DNA of 6,737 bases. It comes from an uncultured Lachnospiraceae bacterium. Its GTDB lineage: Bacteria > Bacillota_A > Clostridia > Lachnospirales > Lachnospiraceae. Positions 1 through 5,460 of the stretch are shown piece after piece. Within the stretch, counting starts at the first letter, position 1. Every line of letters starts with the position of its first letter. Location: NCBI GenBank assembly GCA_946614075.1, contig CAMOGO010000062.1, positions 1 to 6,737 on the forward strand, read 5' to 3'. The translations under genes were made by a program, and so were the position numbers. The notes beneath the pieces are model-generated. The model did no database searches, had not been told where the DNA came from, and saw nothing but the letters and a program-made list of their open reading frames with translations.

Positions 1-474
1 ACGAAGGTCTGGTCGATCGTTTCCTTCCTGTACCGGACCGAGTATCTGAAGGATCTGCCGGATTACTATCATAATTGCCCGGTCGGCGATGTTCCGCTTC
101 TTTTGGTCATGGGCTCCCACGGCACTTTGCATTATATTGACCGGCCGACTGCCAGCTACCGGCACAAATCGGCAGGCTCCTGGAGCAGCCGGCTTTCGGA
201 AGGGGACAGGGCTGCAAAGCTCCGCAAGCATTTTGATACGATGAAGACTCTCTACCGGGAGTTTGACGAGCATACAAAGGGAAAGTACCATGAGGAGACC
301 GAGTGGGCGATCCGGAAGATGGACTTTGAGTATCTGATCGGTACAGATCAGTACCGGGCGCTGTTTGCCAAGGAGTATCGTCCGTATTTAAAGGAGCTTT
401 CCTTTGTGCAGCAGGCAGGAGCCGTGATTGGCGCGATCTCGCCAAAGCTCCTTCATGCTCTTTGGAGAAAGTGA
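1..474 (+). CDS. Glycosyltransferase family 2, C-terminal part (5' end outside window)
   Basis: This frame is open from base 1 to a TGA at 472-474 and gives 157 residues; the N-terminal nucleotide-sugar-binding half is missing. The visible part fits the second half of a GT-A fold family 2 glycosyltransferase. It has a GDVPL segment (fragment residues 29-33), at the place where this family carries the acidic residue of the (E/G)D motif that acts as catalytic base. A short strand and the pattern YRHKSAGSWSSR (53-64) follow, resembling the family's usual YRxHxxGSWS. The charged, helical end has no membrane segment, so a cytoplasmic or membrane-associated enzyme is likely. Such enzymes add sugars from nucleotide-sugar donors to a growing surface polysaccharide or teichoic-acid-like polymer. 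The flippase gene 7 bases downstream supports that role. Donor and acceptor cannot be read from this fragment. The family assignment is fairly secure; the exact role is inferred. Confidence 0.8.
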   Translation, partial: TKVWSIVSFLYRTEYLKDLPDYYHNCPVGDVPLLLVMGSHGTLHYIDRPTASYRHKSAGSWSSRLSEGDRAAKLRKHFDTMKTLYREFDEHTKGKYHEETEWAIRKMDFEYLIGTDQYRALFAKEYRPYLKELSFVQQAGAVIGAISPKLLHALWRK

Positions 475-484
475 GGTTTTCTTG
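471..484 (+). promoter_or_regulatory. Ribosome binding site and TTG start of the flippase gene
   Basis: GTGAGG (471-476), which overlaps the stop codon of the glycosyltransferase, lies 5 bases before a TTG at 482. This is the best Shine-Dalgarno and start pair near the beginning of the flippase. An in-frame ATG at 455 has only a weak purine stretch upstream and would overlap the preceding gene by 20 bases. The TTG start gives an N-terminus (MEEKASIKGRV) typical of TuaB/WzxC-type flippases. The arrangement suggests translational coupling of the two genes. Confidence 0.55.
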
Positions 485-1942
485 GAAGAAAAAGCTTCAA
501 TCAAGGGCCGGGTTCTGACCGGACTATTCTGGAAGCTGATGGAAAACGGCGGCGTGCAGGTCGTACAGTTTGTCATTTCCATCGTGCTGGCCAGGATCCT
601 GGATCCGGAAGAGTATGGGCTCATCGGCCTGATCATGATCTTTATCACCTTTGGAAATGTGTTTATCCAGCAGGGCTTCGGAACGGCTCTTGTCCAGAAA
701 AAGGATGCGGATGACATCGATTTTTCCTCGGTTTTCTGGGTGAATCTCGGGGTGTCTGTCCTGCTGTATATTGTCCTGTTTTTCGCGGCCCCGTTTGTCG
801 CGGCCTTCTATGACAGACCGCAGCTGGAGCCGGTGCTGAGGGTGTTTGCCTTTGTACTGATCATCGGGTCCTTCAACGCCGTCCAGAACGCACTCCTGAC
901 CCGCCGGATGGATTTCCGGCATCTGTTTATATCCAGCCTGACGGCAGTGCTTGCGTCGGGAGCTGTCGGGATCGTGATGGCCAAGACGGGCTTTGGCGTA
1001 TGGGCTCTCGTGGGGCAGCAGCTGTCCTACCAGATTTTCTACAGTATTATTATCGTGCTGACCGTGCACTGGGTCCCCAGACGCATCGTGGATCGCGGCA
1101 GGGTAGGCGGGCTTTTTTCCTTTGGCTGGAAAATGCTGGCCTCGGCCCTGATCGACAATATCTACACGAGCTTCTACGGCCTGGTCATCGGTAAGATTTA
1201 TAACCCGGATATGCTGGCGTATTACAATCAAGGCAATGTCTTTCCGCAGACCATCATCGGGAATGTCAACAGTGCCATCCAGCAGGTGATGCTGCCGGCT
1301 CTTTCGGAGAATCAGGACGATAAAGAGCGCATGAAGGCGATGACGAGACGGTCGATCGTGACGAGCTCCTTCATCATCTTTCCGATGATGGCAGGCCTGA
1401 TGGCCGTCGCAGAGCCGATGGTGCGCCTGATCCTCACGGACAAATGGCTGCCGTGTGTACCGTTTTTACGCCTTTTGTGCCTGTCCTTTGCCCTCTGGCC
1501 GATCCATACGGCGAATCTGCAGGCGATCAGTGCTTCCGGACACAGTGAGATTTACCTGAAGCTCGAGATCATCAAGTTTTTCAATGGACTGGCCTTTATG
1601 CTTCTGGGTATGCCTTTCGGCATCTATGTGATGGTAGGGCTGAAGGTGGTTTCCTCCTTCATCGCGATGCTGGTCAATATCTGGCCGAATCGCCGGATCC
1701 TGAATTACAGCGCTTCGGAGCAGCTGAAAGATGTTCTGCCATCAGCGCTTTTGTCCGTGGTGATGGGCGTTTTGGTCTACCTGATTTCCCTGACGCATCT
1801 TCCGCTGATCCTGATGCTAGTCGTTCAGATCCTGGCCGGCGTGGCGATTTACACTGCGCTTGCCGCGGTGTTTAAGCTGGAGTGCTTCCGGTACCTGGTT
1901 GAGGTACTCCTCGGGATCCTGAAGAAAAAACGTATCGGGTAA
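482..1942 (+). CDS. TuaB/WzxC-like polysaccharide flippase (MOP superfamily)
   Basis: This gene encodes a polytopic inner-membrane protein of about 486 residues, the usual length for lipid-linked oligosaccharide flippases (Wzx/TuaB branch of the MATE/MOP superfamily). Nearly the whole protein is hydrophobic helices joined by short basic loops. Diagnostic stretches are LARILDPEEYGLIGL (36-50), the family's ARLLxPxDYG-like turn, and FGTALVQKKDADDIDFSSVF (66-85). A second half begins near FGWKMLASALIDNIY (214-228), and YYNQGNVFPQ (247-256) is the other conserved patch. The C-terminus ends in a basic KKKR. The family moves undecaprenyl-linked sugar units across the membrane for capsule, exopolysaccharide or teichuronic acid synthesis. 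The glycosyltransferase immediately upstream supports the same pathway. The start is taken as TTG 482; ATG 455 would add 9 residues. The substrate cannot be predicted. The gene appears intact. Confidence 0.88.
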   Translation: MEEKASIKGRVLTGLFWKLMENGGVQVVQFVISIVLARILDPEEYGLIGLIMIFITFGNVFIQQGFGTALVQKKDADDIDFSSVFWVNLGVSVLLYIVLFFAAPFVAAFYDRPQLEPVLRVFAFVLIIGSFNAVQNALLTRRMDFRHLFISSLTAVLASGAVGIVMAKTGFGVWALVGQQLSYQIFYSIIIVLTVHWVPRRIVDRGRVGGLFSFGWKMLASALIDNIYTSFYGLVIGKIYNPDMLAYYNQGNVFPQTIIGNVNSAIQQVMLPALSENQDDKERMKAMTRRSIVTSSFIIFPMMAGLMAVAEPMVRLILTDKWLPCVPFLRLLCLSFALWPIHTANLQAISASGHSEIYLKLEIIKFFNGLAFMLLGMPFGIYVMVGLKVVSSFIAMLVNIWPNRRILNYSASEQLKDVLPSALLSVVMGVLVYLISLTHLPLILMLVVQILAGVAIYTALAAVFKLECFRYLVEVLLGILKKKRIG

Positions 1943-1961
1943 AGCGAATGCATACGCGTTC

Positions 1962-2013
1962 AGCTCCTTACAGGCTTATCGATGAGCAAGCTCCTCGCTG
2001 CCTGTAAGGAGCT
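1962..2013 (+). terminator. Large inverted repeat after the flippase gene, probable terminator
   Basis: AGCTCCTTACAGGC (1962-1975) pairs perfectly over 14 bp with GCCTGTAAGGAGCT (2000-2013). The 24-base interior can fold further, because CGATGAG (1980-1986) pairs with CTCCTCG (1991-1997) with one mismatch, giving one long hairpin. The bases after it (TTCACTTTGCTTTCGTT) are T-rich but not a clean T run, so this is a weaker-looking intrinsic terminator than the one at 4923. Its position, 19 bases after the flippase stop and upstream of the glgC promoter, fits the end of the polysaccharide transcript. It could also be a transcript-stabilising or antitermination-type structure. Confidence 0.55.
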
Positions 2014-2058
2014 TCACTTTGCTTTCGTTGATAATGACAACATTTTGACAATTTCTTG

Positions 2059-2087
2059 TTCACTTTTCATGGAAATTGTGCTATACT
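2059..2087 (+). promoter_or_regulatory. Extended -10 promoter for glgC-glgD-spoVG
   Basis: The -10 box TATACT (2082-2087) is preceded by TG plus one base (TGC, 2079-2081), making a textbook extended -10 element. The best -35 at a 17-base spacing is TTCACT (2059-2064), 4 of 6 bases to consensus. A perfect TTGACA at 2045-2050 is 31 bases from the -10 and too far to act with it. Transcription would start near 2094, leaving a leader of about 90 nt before glgC. A sigma-A-type promoter is likely; the start point is inferred. Confidence 0.65.
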
Positions 2088-2093
2088 ACACGA

Positions 2094-2185
2094 ACGGAAT
2101 GCCGACAGCCCGTAAAGGGCAAGGCAAAATGCGGATTACATGTGTGGGGCGTGGCCCTGCATCACGAGTTACATGAGGTGAGACT
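2094..2185 (+). promoter_or_regulatory. Structured 5' leader of glgC
   Basis: This untranslated leader can form two hairpins. The first pairs TGCC (2100-2103) with GGCA (2123-2126) and GCCC (2108-2111) with GGGC (2117-2120), with a GTAAA loop. The second pairs 2143-2150 with 2154-2161 around a GTG loop, with a GGGC/GCCC core and two wobble pairs. TTACATG occurs directly before the second hairpin (2136-2142) and again at 2169-2175, where it runs into the ribosome binding site GAGGTGAG (2175-2182). A 25-codon frame (ATG 2099 to TGA 2174-2176) also ends on that site. The leader does not match a riboswitch class I can recall, and no T run marks a transcription attenuator. Control of translation is possible but unproven. 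Confidence 0.4.
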
Positions 2186-3454
2186 GTGATTAAGAAAGAA
2201 ATGATCGCGATGCTTTTGGCCGGGGGACAGGGCAGCCGCTTAGGTGTGCTGACAGCCAGGGAGGCGAAGCCGGCCGTCGCGTTCGGTGGGAAATACCGCA
2301 TTATTGATTTCCCTTTGTCCAACTGCATCAACTCCGGCATCGACACGGTCGGCGTACTGACCCAGTATCAGCCGCTGGAGCTGAATTCCCATATCGGGAT
2401 TGGTATCCCGTGGGATCTTGACCGGAATGTCGGCGGCGTGACTGTCCTGCCGCCCTACGAAAAGAGTACGAACAGTGAGTGGTATACCGGAACGGCCAAT
2501 GCCATTTACCAGAACCTGACATACATGGAGTACTATCATCCGGACTATGTGCTGATCCTTTCCGGGGATCATATCCTGAAGATGGACTATGATGTCATGC
2601 TGGATTACCATAAGGCCATGGGAGCGGACGTTACCATTGCGGCGATGCCGGTTCCGATGGAGGAGGCGAAGCGCTTTGGCATCCTGATTGCGGACGAGAA
2701 TCGCCGGATCACGGATTTCCAGGAAAAGCCGGCGGAGCCCCGCAGCAATCTGGCATCCATGGGCATTTATATTTTCAAGTATGAGGTCCTGAAGGAGGCT
2801 CTCATCGCCCTGAAGGATGTGCAGGGATGCGATTTCGGAAAGCATGTCATTCCGTACTGCCACGAGCAGGGGCGGAAGCTTTACGCCTATGAGTACAATG
2901 GCTACTGGAAGGATGTCGGGACCTTGAGCTCCTACTGGCAGGCCAATATGGAGCTGATCGACCTGGTGCCGGTTTTTAACCTCTATGAGGACTACTGGAA
3001 GATCTATACCAAGAGCGACAGCCTGCCGCCGCAGTTTATCGGGGCGGAGGCTTCGATCGAGAGAAGCATCATCGGAGAGGGAACGACCATCTACGGTGAT
3101 GTCAGTGCCTCGGTGATCGGAACGGGTGTTACGATCGGGAAAAAGGCCGTCGTGCGGAATTCCATCATTATGAAGGATGCCGTGATCGGCGACGGCTGCA
3201 TCGTGGACAAGGCGATCATTGCCGAGGGAACCGTCGTTGGCAAAAACGTCTGTCTGGGAGTCGGCGACTATGCCGAGAGCCTGCTGGATCCGAAGGTTTA
3301 TCAGAGCGATCTGGTCACCATCGGCGCTGACAGCGTGATCCCGGATGGTGTTTCGATAGGACGGAATACCGCTATCGCAGGCGTCACCGGGCCGGAGGAT
3401 TATCCGGACGGGAAGCTTATAAGCGGCGGATTTGTGATCAAGACAGGAGCTTAA
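2186..3454 (+). CDS. glgC: Glucose-1-phosphate adenylyltransferase (ADP-glucose pyrophosphorylase)
   Basis: The enzyme makes ADP-glucose and pyrophosphate from glucose-1-phosphate and ATP, the committed step of bacterial glycogen synthesis, in the cytoplasm. The 422-residue length is normal. The nucleotidyltransferase domain (about 1-270) shows the phosphate-binding loop GGQGSRL (13-19), the [20 protein letters not shown] segment (27-46), [12 protein letters not shown] (99-110), the metal-binding SGDH (126-129, Asp128), RFGI (163-166), the substrate-binding EKP (180-182) and YWKDVGT (240-246). Residues about 285-400 are a left-handed beta-helix of hexapeptide repeats, used for oligomerisation and allosteric control. 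All catalytic motifs are intact, so this should be the active subunit. The GTG start at 2186 is placed by GAGGTGAG upstream and gives the usual MIKKE N-terminus; ATG 2201 is a poorer choice. glgD follows 4 bases downstream and encodes the likely hetero-oligomer partner. Confidence 0.97.
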   Translation: MIKKEMIAMLLAGGQGSRLGVLTAREAKPAVAFGGKYRIIDFPLSNCINSGIDTVGVLTQYQPLELNSHIGIGIPWDLDRNVGGVTVLPPYEKSTNSEWYTGTANAIYQNLTYMEYYHPDYVLILSGDHILKMDYDVMLDYHKAMGADVTIAAMPVPMEEAKRFGILIADENRRITDFQEKPAEPRSNLASMGIYIFKYEVLKEALIALKDVQGCDFGKHVIPYCHEQGRKLYAYEYNGYWKDVGTLSSYWQANMELIDLVPVFNLYEDYWKIYTKSDSLPPQFIGAEASIERSIIGEGTTIYGDVSASVIGTGVTIGKKAVVRNSIIMKDAVIGDGCIVDKAIIAEGTVVGKNVCLGVGDYAESLLDPKVYQSDLVTIGADSVIPDGVSIGRNTAIAGVTGPEDYPDGKLISGGFVIKTGA

Positions 3455-3458
3455 GCGT

Positions 3459-4574
3459 ATGAGAGCAGTAGGTATCATATTAGCGGGCGGCAACAACAAG
3501 CATATGCGTGAGCTCTCCAACAAAAGAGCAATCGCGGCGATGCCGGTGGCGGGAAGCTACCGCAGCATCGATTTTGCCCTCAGCAACATGAGCAATTCCA
3601 ATATCAAGAAGGTTGCCGTCTTTACTCAGTACAATTCCCGTTCGCTGAATGCACACTTAAGTTCATCGAAATGGTGGGATTTCGGCCGCAAGCAGGGAGG
3701 CCTTTATGTCTTTACCCCGACGATCACGCCGGAGAATAAGGACTGGTACCGCGGAACCGCGGACGCCCTGTATCAGAACCTGGATTTCTTAAAGGACTGC
3801 CACGAGCCCTATGTGGTGATCTCCTCGGGAGACTGTGTCTACAAGATGGATTACAACCAGGTCCTGGAGTATCATATTTCTAAAAAGGCAGATATTACGG
3901 TTGTGTGCAAGGACATGCCGGAGGGCACGGACCTGACCCGTTTTGGCGTGGTCAAGACCGATGGTGACGACCGGATCATCGATTTCGAGGAGAAGCCTAT
4001 GATTTCGACGTCCCGGACGGTATCCCTTGGCATCTACGTGATCCGCAGGCGCCAGCTGATCGAGATCCTGGAGCAGTGCGGTGGGGAGGAGCGCTTCGAT
4101 TTTGTGCGCGATGTCCTGATCCGTTACCGTAATTATAAAAATATCTGTGCTTACCGGACGGATACATACTGGAGCAATGTCAACAGTGTCAGGTCGTACT
4201 ACGAGACCAACATGGATTTCCTGAAGGAGGACGTGAGAAACTTTTTCTTCCACGAATACCCGGATATCTATTCAAAGGTTGACGATAACCCGCCGGCGAA
4301 GTATAATCAAGGCTCGCATGTTGCCAACAGCCTGATTTCAAGTGGATGCATCATCAACGGGAATGTGGAGAATTCCATCCTGTTCAAGAAGGTATTCATC
4401 GGAAGCAACTGTACCATCCGCAATTCGATCATCCTGAACGATGTCTACATCGGGGATAACAGTGTGATTGAAAACTGCATCGTAGAAAGCCGGGGCACCA
4501 TTCAGGCAGGGAGTGTATATAAGGGGGCTCCCGACGATGTTAAAATCGTTGTGGAGGAGCAGACCAGGTATTAA
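3459..4574 (+). CDS. glgD: GlgD, ADP-glucose pyrophosphorylase regulatory subunit
   Basis: This is a paralogue of GlgC, 371 residues long, with the same two-domain plan: a nucleotidyltransferase-like domain (about 1-260) and hexapeptide repeats (about 285-355). Family hallmarks remain: SYRSIDFALSNMSNSNI (33-49), WYRGTADALYQN (96-107), SGD (123-125), KMDY (129-132), RFGV (161-164) and EEKP (177-180). The phosphate loop is degraded, with GGNNKHM (10-16) where GlgC has GGQGSRL. AIAAMP (24-29) replaces the AKPA lysine region, and YWSNVNS (237-243) replaces YWKDVGT. In Firmicutes studied so far, GlgD has little activity alone and modulates GlgC in a mixed oligomer; that role is expected here. The beta-helix is about 50 residues shorter than in the neighbouring GlgC. 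The ATG start has AGGAG (3445-3449) 9 bases upstream, inside the end of glgC, so the two are translated from one message. Confidence 0.95.
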   Translation: MRAVGIILAGGNNKHMRELSNKRAIAAMPVAGSYRSIDFALSNMSNSNIKKVAVFTQYNSRSLNAHLSSSKWWDFGRKQGGLYVFTPTITPENKDWYRGTADALYQNLDFLKDCHEPYVVISSGDCVYKMDYNQVLEYHISKKADITVVCKDMPEGTDLTRFGVVKTDGDDRIIDFEEKPMISTSRTVSLGIYVIRRRQLIEILEQCGGEERFDFVRDVLIRYRNYKNICAYRTDTYWSNVNSVRSYYETNMDFLKEDVRNFFFHEYPDIYSKVDDNPPAKYNQGSHVANSLISSGCIINGNVENSILFKKVFIGSNCTIRNSIILNDVYIGDNSVIENCIVESRGTIQAGSVYKGAPDDVKIVVEEQTRY

Positions 4575-4619
4575 CGTTTGGTCAACGATATATTATTTCA
4601 ATTTTAGGGGGATTTTGTT

Positions 4620-4898
4620 ATGCAAATCACAGACGTACGCGTCCGTAAGGTCACGAAGGATGGAAAGATGAAGGCTATCGTTTCCATTACTCTGGATGAT
4701 GAGTTTGTCGTACATGACATCAAGGTCATCGAGGGAGAGAAGGGAATGTTCATCGCAATGCCCAGCCGGAAGGCAGGGGACGGGGAGTACCGTGACATTG
4801 CTCATCCGATCAATTCCGAGACGCGTCAGAGAGTTCAGGATGTGATCCTGGACGCTTATGAAAAGGCTGCAGCAGAGACTGCGGAGGAAGAAGAATAG
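4620..4898 (+). CDS. spoVG: Septation/sporulation regulator SpoVG
   Basis: This is a 92-residue SpoVG protein of normal length. Family signatures are ITDVRVRKV at the N-terminus, [12 protein letters not shown] (28-39), [10 protein letters not shown] (42-51), [10 protein letters not shown] (56-65) and a C-terminal helix ending in an acidic EEEE tail. SpoVG proteins are small cytoplasmic nucleic-acid-binding regulators. In Bacillus they affect asymmetric septation and sporulation; in Staphylococcus and Listeria they affect capsule, virulence and cell-wall genes; they occur in non-sporulating species too. Its presence alone therefore does not prove the host sporulates. AGGGGG (4606-4611) lies 8 bases before the ATG. 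The gene is 45 bases after glgD and just before a strong terminator. I see no convincing promoter of its own in the gap, so it is probably read with glgCD, though a weak internal promoter cannot be ruled out. Confidence 0.96.
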   Translation: MQITDVRVRKVTKDGKMKAIVSITLDDEFVVHDIKVIEGEKGMFIAMPSRKAGDGEYRDIAHPINSETRQRVQDVILDAYEKAAAETAEEEE

Positions 4899-4922
4899 CA
4901 CAACAAAAAAGGAAAGGAAAAT

Positions 4923-4947
4923 GCCCCGGGACTTATCGTCCCGGGGC
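4923..4947 (+). terminator. Intrinsic terminator after spoVG
   Basis: GCCCCGGGAC (4923-4932) pairs perfectly with GTCCCGGGGC (4938-4947) around a 5-base TTATC loop. It is followed by the T-rich stretch TTCTCCGTTATCCTTT and preceded by an A-rich stretch (AACAAAAAAGGAAAGGAAAA). The A-rich side means it could also stop transcription arriving on the opposite strand. It ends the glgC-glgD-spoVG unit 24 bases after the spoVG stop. Confidence 0.9.
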
Positions 4948-4965
4948 TTCTCCGTTATCCTTTGA

Positions 4966-5003
4966 TTGCACATTTTGACAGCCTGTGCTATACTCGCTAT
5001 ACG
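4966..5003 (+). promoter_or_regulatory. Promoter region of the two-gene membrane unit
   Basis: Two overlapping sigma-A-type promoters can be read. In the first, TTGACA (4975-4980) has a 17-base spacer to TATACG (4998-5003). In the second, the extended -10 TGCTATACT (4986-4994) has TTGCAC (4966-4971) as a poor -35 at 17 bases. They would start transcripts near 5010 or 5001. A small hairpin TGCCC/GGGCA (5012-5016 with 5024-5028) then lies close to the 5' end. Which -10 is used cannot be decided from sequence. Confidence 0.7.
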
Positions 5004-5007
5004 TATA
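4998..5007. repeat. 10-bp palindrome over the promoter -10 region
   Basis: TATACGTATA is a perfect 10-bp palindrome overlapping the TATACG -10 box. It may be an operator for a dimeric regulator, or chance in an AT-rich promoter. There is no second copy in the window. Confidence 0.3.
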
Positions 5008-5046
5008 TCTATGCCCGGCAGATGGGCAGGCGGAGGATGAGCAGTT

Positions 5047-5460
5047 ATGCTGAATCAACAGAAAATACGGTGCATGACAAAGGCAGCTGCCTTTGAGGAC
5101 CGGGAAGACAGGGGCTATTTCAAGATGAACCGGTATTTCCGTGTCGACTACATTATATTCGGAATGATCAAAAGCGCGGTCGCCGTTACCGTCGGTGCGG
5201 CGCTGGTCGTGCTTGTCTGGGGCCTGATCCACGCAGAGGAGCTCCTGACGGGGACGGCGCTGGAGGATTTCTTCGATATCGGAAGGACGATCGGCACGTA
5301 CTATGCCATTGCCCTGATCGTGTCGGTTGTCATCGCGTTTATCGTTTATCTCGTGCGCTACCAGAGAATGCGCAAAAGCATGAAGCAATACCTTGGCCTT
5401 CTGAAGACCATTCAGAAGATGAATGAACAGGAGGAGAAATCAACATGGAAGGTATCCTGA
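5047..5460 (+). CDS. Small two-helix membrane protein of unknown function
   Basis: I do not recognise a named family for this 137-residue protein. It has a charged N-terminus (1-35), a membrane helix at about 36-61, a short acidic loop (HAEELLTGTALEDFFD, 62-77), a second helix at about 82-104, and a basic, helical C-terminus (104-130, RYQRMRKSMKQYLGLLKTIQ) that could form a short coiled coil. The charge pattern puts both ends inside the cell and the acidic loop outside. There is no signal peptidase site and no enzyme motif. GGAGG (5032-5036) lies 10 bases before the ATG. The last 16 bases overlap the next gene, whose ribosome binding site lies inside this one, so the two are translationally coupled and may act together, for example as a membrane complex (inference). 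Confidence 0.8.
   Translation: MLNQQKIRCMTKAAAFEDREDRGYFKMNRYFRVDYIIFGMIKSAVAVTVGAALVVLVWGLIHAEELLTGTALEDFFDIGRTIGTYYAIALIVSVVIAFIVYLVRYQRMRKSMKQYLGLLKTIQKMNEQEEKSTWKVS

Noticed and set aside
428..457. Earlier starts for the flippase (TTG 428, ATG 455)
   Set aside because: TTG 428 would overlap the glycosyltransferase by 47 bases. ATG 455 lacks a convincing ribosome binding site. TTG 482 has GTGAGG 5 bases upstream and gives the usual family N-terminus. ATG 455 remains a fair second choice.
2045..2050. TTGACA as the -35 of the glgC promoter
   Set aside because: It lies 31 bases from the clear -10, and no -10-like hexamer stands 16-18 bases downstream of it.
1982..2176. 64-codon frame across the intergenic region
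   Set aside because: It starts within the inverted repeat, runs through the promoter, has no ribosome binding site and encodes no recognisable sequence. Only its last 25 codons are downstream of the likely transcript start; these are reported as a low-interest finding.
2240..3523. 427-codon minus-strand frame antisense to glgC
   Set aside because: It mirrors the codon pattern of glgC. The product is a low-complexity mix of Asp, His, Arg and Leu without domains, while glgC on the + strand is unmistakable. The same holds for the minus frames at 524-1231, 3789-4253 and 4933-5388.
4561..4605. Sigma-H-type or sigma-A promoter just upstream of spoVG
   Set aside because: AGGTATT (4566-4572) vaguely resembles a sigma-H -35, and TATATT (4589-4594) a -10, but neither has a matching partner at the right spacing.
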